Origin: an uncultured Hyphomicrobiales bacterium
Lineage (GTDB): Bacteria > Pseudomonadota > Alphaproteobacteria > Rhizobiales > Beijerinckiaceae
DNA: 64,000 bases
Direction: 5' to 3'
Assembly (NCBI GenBank): GCA_903847605.1
Contig: CAINED010000049.1
Span: 62,001-126,000 of the forward strand
How positions within the stretch are numbered: the first letter of the stretch is position 1; each line of letters begins with the position of its first letter. This document shows positions 28,220 through 36,700 of the stretch, one piece after another. Under the pieces are notes generated by a model. The model saw nothing but the letters and a program-made list of their open reading frames with translations. It was not told the DNA's origin and searched no databases. A program made the position numbers and the translations under genes.

Positions 28220-29227
28220 ATGAGTGTGAAGGTTCAGATCAACGGTTTCGGTCGCATCGGACGCCTGGTGCTGCGAGCGATCGTGGAATCTGGCCGCAAG
28301 GACATTCAGGTCGTCGCGATCAACGGCACGTCAAATGCTCAGACCATGTCGCATCTCTTCAAATACGACTCGGTGCATGGCCGGTTCAAAGGCGAAGTGA
28401 AGATAGAAGGCGAAACGATGGATATCGGCTTCGGCCCGATAACCATCACCGCCATTCGCGATCCCGCGGAATTGCCGCACAAGGCCATGGGCATCGACGT
28501 CGTTCTGGAATGCACGGGCAAGTTCAACTCGAAGGAAAAGGCTTCGGCCCACCTCAAGGCAGGGGCCAAGCGCGTGCTCGTCTCTGCCCCCTGCGACGAA
28601 GCCGATCTGACGGTCGTTTATGGCGTCAACGACGACAAGTTGCGCAAGGAGCACATGGTTGTTTCAGCGGCGTCGTGCACCACGAACTGCCTCGCACCCG
28701 TCGCCAAGGTGATGAATGACACGGTCGGCATCGAACGCGGCTTCATGACGACGATCCATTCCTATACCGGCGATCAGTTGACGCTCGACGCGACGCATAA
28801 GGACCTCTATCGCGCCCGCGCCGCAGCGCTCTCGATGATCCCCACGAAGACAGGCGCTGCGAAGGCGATCGGCCTCGTCATGCCAGAGCTTGCGGGCAAA
28901 CTCGATGGCAGTTCCATCCGTGTGCCGACGCCAAACGTCTCGGTCATCGATTTCAAATTTCTTGCCAAGCGCGATACCGACAAGGACGAGATCAACACAG
29001 CGATACGCCGTGCTGCGGAGCAGGAGTTGAAGGGCGTTCTCGCCTATACCGATGAACCGAATGTCTCCATCGACTTCAATCACGATCCGCATTCCTCGGT
29101 GTTCCACACGATGGAAACCAAGGTCATTGACGGCAATTTCGTGCGCGTGTTGAGCTGGTACGACAACGAATGGGGTTTCTCGAACCGCATGGTCGATGTC
29201 GCAGTGGCGATGGGCAAACAACTCTAA
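28220..29227 (+). CDS. gap: glyceraldehyde-3-phosphate dehydrogenase, type I
   Basis: 335 residues. NGFGRIGR opens the Rossmann domain. Catalytic C153 lies in SAASCTTNCLAP, and WYDNEWGFSNRM is near the C-terminus. It oxidises glyceraldehyde 3-phosphate with phosphate and NAD(P)+, or reverses this. The segment after the second strand reads AINGTSNAQT, where NAD-specific enzymes have an Asp (NDL...). The missing acidic residue suggests NADP(H) or dual cofactor use. ATG 28220 is preceded by GGAGA; the frame is open for 12 more codons. It lies in the tkt-gap-pgk-fba series. Confidence 0.95.
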   Translation: MSVKVQINGFGRIGRLVLRAIVESGRKDIQVVAINGTSNAQTMSHLFKYDSVHGRFKGEVKIEGETMDIGFGPITITAIRDPAELPHKAMGIDVVLECTGKFNSKEKASAHLKAGAKRVLVSAPCDEADLTVVYGVNDDKLRKEHMVVSAASCTTNCLAPVAKVMNDTVGIERGFMTTIHSYTGDQLTLDATHKDLYRARAAALSMIPTKTGAAKAIGLVMPELAGKLDGSSIRVPTPNVSVIDFKFLAKRDTDKDEINTAIRRAAEQELKGVLAYTDEPNVSIDFNHDPHSSVFHTMETKVIDGNFVRVLSWYDNEWGFSNRMVDVAVAMGKQL

Positions 29228-29267
29228 GCCGTTGCAGACGGCGCTGGCTTGAATTGCGGCAAAGAGA

Positions 29268-30470
29268 ATGGCGGCTTTCAAAACACTCAATGACGCCGAA
29301 CTCGCGGGCAAGCGCGTTCTGTTGCGTGTCGATCTGAACCTGCCGGTTGAAAACGGCCGCATCACCGATGCAACACGCCTCGAGCGCATCTTGCCGACGA
29401 TGCGCATGATCGCTGACCGGGGCGGCAAGCTGGTGCTCCTGTCGCATTTCGGCCGCCCGAAAGGACGCGACGAGGCCAATTCCCTGCGCACGATGGCCAC
29501 GGCCGTCAGCGAGCATCTCGGCAGGCCCGTGGCCTTCGCCGACGATTGCATCGGCGAGCCCGCACAAAAGGCCGTGGCTGCGCTCCAGAACGGCGACGTG
29601 CTGCTGCTGGAAAACACGCGCTTTCACAAGGGCGAAGAAAAGAACGATCCGGAATTCGCGGCCGAACTTGCCAGGCTCGGCGACATCTATGTGAACGATG
29701 GATTTTCGGTCGCCCACCGCGCTCACGCTACGACCGAGGGGCTTGCGCATAAATTGCCGGCTTATGTCGGGCTCAGCATGCAGGCCGAACTGGAAGCCTT
29801 GTCGAAAGCGCTGGAAAAGCCGGCCCGGCCGCTGGCCGCCATCGTCGGCGGGGCGAAGATTTCGACGAAACTCGAACTGCTTGGCAATCTCACCAAGAAG
29901 GTCGATTACCTGATCATCGGCGGGGCGATGGCGAACACATTCTTCGCCGCGCGGGGAATCAAGACGGGCAAGTCGCTTATCGAAAAAGAGATGTTCTCGA
30001 CGGCGCGCGCTATTGTCGATGCGGCGCGCGCCTCCAATTGCGAAATTATCCTGCCGACCGATGTCGTGCTGGCGATGGAGTTCAAGGCCAATGCCGAACA
30101 CCGCGTCTCCAGCATCAGCGGCGTCACGGATGTCGAAATGATCATCGACATTGGCCCGCGCTCGGCCGCCAAGCTCGCCTACCAGTTACAGTCCTTCAAG
30201 ACGCTGGTGTGGAACGGGCCGTTCGGCGCGTTCGAACTGCCGCCATTCGACGAAGGCACCAATACGATTGCCCGCGCTGCGGCAGATCTCACGCAGGCCG
30301 GATCGCTCTTGACGGTCGCCGGCGGCGGCGACACGGTTGCCGCATTGAACCAGGCGGGCGTCGGCTCGAAATTCAGCTACATTTCGACGGCAGGCGGGGC
30401 ATTCCTCGAATGGCTGGAAGGCAAGGAATTGCCGGGCGTCGAAGCGCTCAAGATGAACAAAACTGCCTGA
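29268..30470 (+). CDS. pgk: phosphoglycerate kinase
   Basis: 400 residues, normal length. It interconverts 1,3-bisphosphoglycerate + ADP and 3-phosphoglycerate + ATP. Family signatures: [61 protein letters not shown] and the nucleotide loop [12 protein letters not shown]. It lies 40 bases after gap and 75 bases before fba on the same strand. AAAGAGA precedes the ATG. Confidence 0.97.
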   Translation: MAAFKTLNDAELAGKRVLLRVDLNLPVENGRITDATRLERILPTMRMIADRGGKLVLLSHFGRPKGRDEANSLRTMATAVSEHLGRPVAFADDCIGEPAQKAVAALQNGDVLLLENTRFHKGEEKNDPEFAAELARLGDIYVNDGFSVAHRAHATTEGLAHKLPAYVGLSMQAELEALSKALEKPARPLAAIVGGAKISTKLELLGNLTKKVDYLIIGGAMANTFFAARGIKTGKSLIEKEMFSTARAIVDAARASNCEIILPTDVVLAMEFKANAEHRVSSISGVTDVEMIIDIGPRSAAKLAYQLQSFKTLVWNGPFGAFELPPFDEGTNTIARAAADLTQAGSLLTVAGGGDTVAALNQAGVGSKFSYISTAGGAFLEWLEGKELPGVEALKMNKTA

Positions 30471-30545
30471 TCAGGAATTCCATCCGGCATTCACCGGATG
30501 TTTGCAGAAACGCGTTATCGCCAGTCGCCATTCCCGGAGGGTCGC

Positions 30546-31577
30546 ATGAACAAGGACCAGCTTGCCCAAGTCGCAAAGGCCATGGTGGCCAAGAACAGGG
30601 GCATTCTCGCTGCCGACGAAAGCTCGGGCACGATCAAGCGCCGCTTCGACGCCATCGGCGTCGAGTCGACCGCCGACAGCCGTCGCGATTATCGCGAAAT
30701 GATGTTCCGCACCGCCGATGCGATGAAGAACAACATTTCCGGTGTCATTCTCTATGACGAGACGATCCGTCAGAATGCCAAGGACGGCACGCCGCTGGTG
30801 AAAATCATCGAGCAGATGGGCTCGATCCCCGGCATCAAGGTGGACGCGGGCGTCAAGCCGCTCACGAACTATCCCGGCGAAACGATCACCGAAGGGCTCG
30901 ACGGGCTCGATGCGCGCCTTGCCGAATATTACAAGCTCGGCGCGCGCTTCGCGAAATGGCGTGCGGTGATCGACATCGCGCAGAGCATTCCGACCTATGG
31001 CTGCATCAAGGCGAATGCCCATGCGCTCGCGCGCTACGCTGCGCTCTGCCAGCAGGCGAACATCGTGCCGATCGTCGAGCCGGAAGTGCTGATGGATGGC
31101 GGCCACGACCTGGCGCGCTGCTACGAAGTGACCGAGCAGGTGCTCAAGACGGTCTATGAAGAGCTTTATCTCGCCCGTGTTTTCCTCGAAGGCACCGTTC
31201 TGAAGCCGAACATGGTGGTATCAGGCAAGAAATGCGCGACGCAGGCTAAACCCGAACAGGTCGCGGCTGAGACGATCCGCCTCTTCAAGCAGACCGTGCC
31301 CGTCGCCGTGCCGGGCATTGCCTTCCTGTCCGGCGGACAGTCGGACGTGGAAGCGACTGCCAATCTCGACGCGATCAATCGCGCCGCCGCGTTGCCGTGG
31401 AACGTGACGTTCAGCTATGGCCGCGCATTGCAGGCTGCGCCGCAAAAGGCCTGGTCCGGCAAGAGCGAAAACGTGCCCGCGGCGCAGGCCGCCTTCTCTC
31501 ACCGCGCGCGCATGAACGGACTTGCGACTACGGGCGAATGGACCATGGATAAGGAGAGCGCCGCCAGGGCGGCGTGA
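30546..31577 (+). CDS. class I fructose-bisphosphate aldolase
   Basis: 343 residues of the eukaryote-like class I type. GILAADESSGTIKRRF and ADAMKNNISGVILYDETIRQ are typical, and the Schiff-base lysine is K220 in GTVLKPNMVV. The YILY-like metal site of class II enzymes is absent, so it is metal-independent. It splits fructose 1,6-bisphosphate in glycolysis or condenses trioses in gluconeogenesis. GGAGGG before ATG 30546 fixes the start; the frame is open 16 codons earlier. It closes the tkt-gap-pgk run, ahead of a terminator. Confidence 0.94.
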   Translation: MNKDQLAQVAKAMVAKNRGILAADESSGTIKRRFDAIGVESTADSRRDYREMMFRTADAMKNNISGVILYDETIRQNAKDGTPLVKIIEQMGSIPGIKVDAGVKPLTNYPGETITEGLDGLDARLAEYYKLGARFAKWRAVIDIAQSIPTYGCIKANAHALARYAALCQQANIVPIVEPEVLMDGGHDLARCYEVTEQVLKTVYEELYLARVFLEGTVLKPNMVVSGKKCATQAKPEQVAAETIRLFKQTVPVAVPGIAFLSGGQSDVEATANLDAINRAAALPWNVTFSYGRALQAAPQKAWSGKSENVPAAQAAFSHRARMNGLATTGEWTMDKESAARAA

Positions 31578-31600
31578 TTCGGCTGGCGTCGTTGAAGTTG

Positions 31601-31627
31601 AAGGCGGCTCTTGCGGGCCGCCTTTTT
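31601..31627 (+). terminator. Rho-independent terminator after the aldolase gene
   Basis: AAGGCGGC pairs with GCCGCCTT around a short loop and is followed by TTTT, 23 bases after the aldolase stop. It ends the tkt-gap-pgk-fba transcription unit. Confidence 0.85.
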
Positions 31628-31709
31628 CATAATGGCGAGCAAGCCCCGCTTTCGCCCTATTCTTCGGGATTTTAGAAGTCCCCTAATCAATCGACTGCAT
31701 GATCCGCGC

Positions 31710-32372
31710 ATGTCCGACGAAGACGATTCGCCACGCCTGTATCTGATGCTCCCGGCAGGGCTCGCCCCGGCGGACGCTGCAAAGCGCCTGGGCGATGCGC
31801 TGTCGGGCGGCGACATCGCCTGCGTATTCGCGCCGACTTCGCATCTCGACGAAGACGCGGCGCGCGCCCTCGTCAAAGCCTGCCTGCCGCTTTGCGAGGA
31901 TGCGGGCGCGGCCCTTCTCGTTTCGGACCCGGCGCTCAAGTCGGCAGGCTGCGACGGCGTACATCTCGATTTGCGCAATGCCGAGCCTGCGAAGGCCCTG
32001 GTCGCGGCGGCGAAATTGCTTAAACCCAAGTTCATCCTGGGCGCAGGCGGCTTGCGCAACCGTCACTCCGCCATGGAAGCAGGCGAATGCGATGTCGATT
32101 ACGTGATGTTCGGCGAGCCTGCGCCTGACGGTTTCGTGCCACCGCTCGCTCAGACGCTTGAACGCGTTGAGTGGTGGACCGAAATCTTCAATGTGCCCTG
32201 CGTGGCCTATTCAGCTTCCCTTGCCGACATCGCCGAACTGGCGGCGGCCAGTCCGGAATTCATCGCCGTGCGCGACGTGGTCTGGCAGCACGAGCAAGGA
32301 GCGGCGGCTGGCGTTCGGGAAGCCCTGCAAGCGATTGCCTCATCGCGTGCGCGGGCGGAGGCGTCGCGATGA
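31710..32372 (+). CDS. thiamine phosphate synthase (ThiE)-like protein
   Basis: 220 residues with a ThiE/TenI-type TIM barrel: LYLMLPAGLAP at strand 1, ALLVSDPALKSAGCDGVHLD, LGAGGLRNRHSAMEAGECDVDYVMFGEP, and a weak C-terminus. The phosphate loop differs from canonical ThiE and the usual SRDR/diphosphate residues are not clear, so catalytic competence is uncertain. Such paralogues are common beside the aldolase gene in this order. ATG 31710 (MSDEDDSPRLYLML) is preferred because the barrel begins there; 33 further upstream codons are open but overlap the terminator. The stop overlaps the next start (ATGA). Confidence 0.75.
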   Translation: MSDEDDSPRLYLMLPAGLAPADAAKRLGDALSGGDIACVFAPTSHLDEDAARALVKACLPLCEDAGAALLVSDPALKSAGCDGVHLDLRNAEPAKALVAAAKLLKPKFILGAGGLRNRHSAMEAGECDVDYVMFGEPAPDGFVPPLAQTLERVEWWTEIFNVPCVAYSASLADIAELAAASPEFIAVRDVVWQHEQGAAAGVREALQAIASSRARAEASR

Positions 32373-33571
32373 AACTCCTGTTCGGCGTGGCCTCCGCCGC
32401 TCTCGCACTTGCTGCGGAGGCGTCTGCGCAAACAACGCCGCCCCGCTCGCCGTTGACGCCTGCTATCGAGGCCGGCGCTTCCGGCCTCAGCCCCAAAATC
32501 ACCAACCGCGCCCAGCGGATCGAACCGCCCGCGCCGGGCCGGGAAGCGCCGATGATCGGAGGCGCAAAACCCCCGCTGCCCATGGGGACGCTGATTCCGC
32601 CCTCCTCGTCCGAGCCGAAACCGGGCGTGCCGGTCTTCGCCAACCCTGCCGTGCAAAGCATAACGCAGGGCAAGGCGTTGCCGCCGGGAGAAGAACGCCC
32701 TCTAGCGCGGCCGGAGGGGCCGGACTGGCGTATGTCGAAAGCGCCTGCGGACACGGCTTTTGGGGCCTTTCAGCGCGGTCTTTACGTGACGGCATTGAAG
32801 GAGGCGCTCGACGCGGCGTCGAAGGATTCGTCCAACGCGGCTGCGATGACCCTGATCGGCGAAATTTATCGTGATGGCCTGACCGGCAAGCAGGACTGGC
32901 TGGAGGCCGCGCGCTGGTATCGCCTCGCCGACGAGCGCGGCGATCCGCAGGCCGCCTTCGCGCTGGCGCGGGCGCATCTGGAAGGCGCGGGCGTACCGCA
33001 GGATCCTGCCAAAGCGAAATTCTATTTTGAGCGGGCGGCGGAAAAAAATCATCCGACCGCGCTCTATAATCTCGGCATCATCGCCATCGAGGGCGAGATC
33101 CAGGATTTCAAGAAAGCGGCGGAGTTTTTCAACCGCGCTGCCGATCTGGGCGATCTCGACGCCACCTATTCGCTCGCCTTCTTCTACCGCAACGGTCAAG
33201 GCGTGGAGAAGGACGAGGAAAGAGCTACAGCTCTCCTCAAGCAGGCAGCGGACCAGCATCATCTCGCTGCCATGATCGATTACGCGATCTCGCTGTTCAA
33301 CGGGCGGGGCACGAAAGCGGACGAGGACGGCGCTGCTGCCTATCTCGTTCGCGCGGCATGGCGGAATGCGCCCGTGGCGCAGAACCGGCTCGCGCGCATG
33401 TATGCGGCGGGGCGCGGCGTGAAACTCGATCTCGTCGAAGCCATGAAATGGCATGTCATCGCGCGCGCCAACGGGTTGAAAGACGAGTGGCTCGACGCTC
33501 GACTTCCGCAGCTCACACCGAGCCAGCGCGAGATCGTCGACGAAGCCGTGCGCAAATTCGCAGTGAAGTAA
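32369..33571 (+). CDS. secreted Sel1/TPR-repeat protein
   Basis: 400 residues. A signal peptide (MKLLFGVASAALALAAEASA) is followed by a Pro-rich linker (about 25-125), then about six Sel1-type repeats of the pattern A..WY..AA..G...A.Y.LG..Y..G.GV (AARWYRLADERGDPQAAFAL, AEFFNRAADLGDLDATYSLA and so on). Sel1 proteins act as scaffolds for protein complexes, often in the envelope. The start overlaps the ThiE-like stop by four bases (ATGA), so translation is coupled. The frame is open upstream inside the neighbour, but the signal peptide fixes the start at 32369. Confidence 0.88.
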   Translation: MKLLFGVASAALALAAEASAQTTPPRSPLTPAIEAGASGLSPKITNRAQRIEPPAPGREAPMIGGAKPPLPMGTLIPPSSSEPKPGVPVFANPAVQSITQGKALPPGEERPLARPEGPDWRMSKAPADTAFGAFQRGLYVTALKEALDAASKDSSNAAAMTLIGEIYRDGLTGKQDWLEAARWYRLADERGDPQAAFALARAHLEGAGVPQDPAKAKFYFERAAEKNHPTALYNLGIIAIEGEIQDFKKAAEFFNRAADLGDLDATYSLAFFYRNGQGVEKDEERATALLKQAADQHHLAAMIDYAISLFNGRGTKADEDGAAAYLVRAAWRNAPVAQNRLARMYAAGRGVKLDLVEAMKWHVIARANGLKDEWLDARLPQLTPSQREIVDEAVRKFAVK

Positions 33572-33613
33572 GCTTCGGCTGACGAAATTGTGCCTTAGGT
33601 CAGGCTGTATTGG

Positions 33614-33650
33614 TTAACAAACATGGTTAACGCCTATTCACAGGCGTTAA
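33614..33650. promoter_or_regulatory. paired palindromes before the RTX oxidase gene
   Basis: GTTAAC occurs twice (33613-33618 and 33626-33631). The second runs into a perfect 9-bp inverted repeat TTAACGCCT-N6-AGGCGTTAA (33627-33650), followed by AAA. The hairpin could terminate the Sel1-gene transcript or be an operator for the oxidase gene; the following T content is too low for a classic terminator. The TTAA spacing (9) does not match a CtrA box. Confidence 0.4.
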
Positions 33651-33798
33651 AAACTCCTTTCAATTGGCGGATACCTCTTTATTGTCAGCGATATGAAAGA
33701 GTGAAGCGCGTGCGGCGGCTGCGCTCTTCTTCTTGTCGATGAGTAAACATGCGCATGCTCAGGGCATGTGTGTGTTGCAGTTGGGTTGAGGATGCCGC

Positions 33799-36700
33799 AT
33801 GCCCGCACAAACTCAGGGTACCTGGTCGACGTTGCAGTCGTGGCCGCTGGTCGCAATTCACGCAACGATCACACGCGACGGCAGAATTCTGACATTCGGT
33901 TCCGATCATCTGGGACATCAGACCGGCGAATTCATCTACGACGTCTATGATCCCGTCACCGGTACCCATACGACGCTGCCCAACGGGACGCAGACCGACA
34001 TCTTTTGTGCGGCGGCGCTCGTTGTGCCTGGCACCACTGACATTGTCATTGCTGGCGGAGATTCCCGTCCGCTCGGCGTGATCAATCAGGGCGTCAGCGA
34101 CGTCAATATATTCGACAGCGTCACGAACTCACTCTCGACATCTCCCACCGGCGTGATGAATTACCAGCGCTGGTATCCGACGATGGTGTCGCTGGCCTCG
34201 GGCCAGATCGTCATTCTCGGTGGGCGCGACATCAACGGCATCGGCATCGACACGCCGGAAATTTATACCCACGGCGAGGGCTGGCGGCGGTTGCCGGGCG
34301 CGATCGACGACGATCTCATCTATGACGTTCTCTATCCGCGGGCATGGCTCAACAGTTCCGGCGAAGTCATCTATTTCGCGGCCGGCGACGGCAATGACGG
34401 CATCTACCAGGTGCGCTCGCTCGATGTTTCCGGCGATGGCTCCACAGAAGTTTACGGCAATCTGCCTTTCGCCGTGGACTGGCAATCTCCGGCGATCATG
34501 TACGAGGCCGGCCACATCCTCATCATGGCCACAAACGGCGAATTGTGGACGATGGACGTCACAGGCGCGACGCCCGTCTTCGCGCAGACGCAAACGCTCA
34601 GCCAGGATCGCAACTGGGCGAACATGACGGTGCTTGCCGATGGATCGGTGCTGATCACCGGCGGCACATCCGCGGGCAACTGGGAGTATGGCGCGGATAC
34701 GACCGCGGCGATCTGGTCTCCTGCGACAGGAACGATCACATACGGACCGGATGAGGCGAACCCGCGTCTCTATCATTCGACCGCTTTGCTTCTTGCGGAC
34801 GGCACAGTGATCTCCATGGGCGGCGGCTCGTCCGGCGAATCCGAGAACGATTATCTCGACGCGCAGATTTACCGTCCGACCTATCTTTATGACGACAACG
34901 GCAATCTGGCCGTACGCCCGGTCATATCGGCAGCGCCGCTGTCGCTTGCGCCCGGCGAGACGTTTGCGATCACGGTCGACAATGCTTCGTCGATCCAGCG
35001 CCTGACCTTCGTGAAGAACGGATCGACCACGCATACCTTCAACATGGAAGCGCGCATGGTTTCGCTCGACTTCACTGTCGGTGCGAACAATACGATCAAC
35101 GTCACATTGCCAGAAAACATCAACGAGATCACCGCCGGCGACTGGATGCTGTTCGCGTGGAATGCGGACGGCGTTCCGTCAGTAGCCTCGATCATCACAG
35201 TGATGCCGACGCAGGCCGTCTACGATGGCACAGGCGATCTGACTGCCGAATTTTTCAGTATCAGCTCGAATGTCCATAGCCTCGACGCCATCAACTGGAA
35301 TACGACGCCGGCTCACATCGAGCGTGCACTTGAAGTTGCCGAACAGGGAACTTCCGCCTTCTATCCCGGCGGTCCTTCCGACGATTTCGCGGTACGCTAC
35401 AGCGGAAATTTCAATGTTTCCGCAGATGGCAATTACACGTTTTATCTCACCAGCGACGATGGCTCTCGGCTCTATATCGACGGCGTCGCAGTCGCGAATG
35501 GCGGCGGATCCTCAAGCGCCTCGACGACAACGGTTAATCGCACGCTGAGCGCGGGCACACACACGATCGAGGTTCGCTACTTCGACGACTCCGGCAATGC
35601 GACGCTCGATCTCGACTGGTCCGGTCCCGGTTTTGCGCGCGAACAGATGCGCTTCGATGGCGCGCAAACGAACAAACTCGTCAACGGCAGTTTCGAGATC
35701 GCCAATCTTTTCAGTGGAAGTTACACCTATCAGGAGATTGCCGGCTGGCAGTCATCCAACGGCCAGTTCGAAATGCGCGCGTCAGGCTATAGCGGCGTCG
35801 CAACGACGGGCGGGCGCAATTATACCGAGATCAATGGCGTGCAGGGCAGTGTCTGGCAGGCGGTGCTGACCGAAAGCGGCCGCAGCTACAACCTCTCATT
35901 CGATCTTGCGGGCAAGCCCGGTGCTATCGCATCGTCCAGCGTCGAAGTGCTGTGGAATGGCGTCGTCATCGGAACGATTGCTCCGGCAAACAGCAACTGG
36001 AACAGCTATCGATTCTCCGTCACGGGCACGGGCGGACGCGACATTCTCGAGTTCCGTCCGCCTTCAAGCGACACGGATTCGAACGGCGCATTCGTCGACG
36101 CGGTTGTGCTGAATGCCGTGGGCGTCGAGACAATCGATCACCACGACGAAGCTGAGAAAGCCGTCAACGGCGGCTTCCAGATTCCGAACATCGCCGCGGG
36201 AACAACGCGCAGTTTCGCCAATGGCGCTCTCTACGGCTGGGCCAATGCGACGGGCGCAACGATCGACGTCATCGATCAGTCCGGCGCGCAGGCGATTGAT
36301 CTCGACAGCACCGCCAATGCCGATACCGTCTATCAGAACATCCGCACACGTAACGGCGGCGTTTACGAACTTTATTTTGAGACCGCCTTGCAGTCGCTGA
36401 ATTCCGGCGCGAATGCCTTCGAGGTTCTCTGGAACAACGAGGTCATCGCGACGATCACGCCCAATTCCACTGTCTTGTCGCGATATATTTTCACGGTGAC
36501 GGGCACAGGCGGGCTCGACCGCATTTCCTTCCGCGAGAGCGGAACGCAGGGAGATCTCACCGGCGCTCTCATCGACAATGTCGGCCTTCTGGATACGGGC
36601 GAACATTGCCATTGTACCGATGGAGACGATCATAACGATACCATCGTCGGCTCGGCCGGTAACGATCATCTCGTGGGCGGAGGCGGGGACGACAATCTCG

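Noticed and set aside
26197-31577. Calvin-cycle (cbb) operon
   Set aside because: No RuBisCO, phosphoribulokinase or CbbR-like gene is in the run; tkt-gap-pgk-fba alone is also a normal glycolytic/pentose-phosphate cluster.
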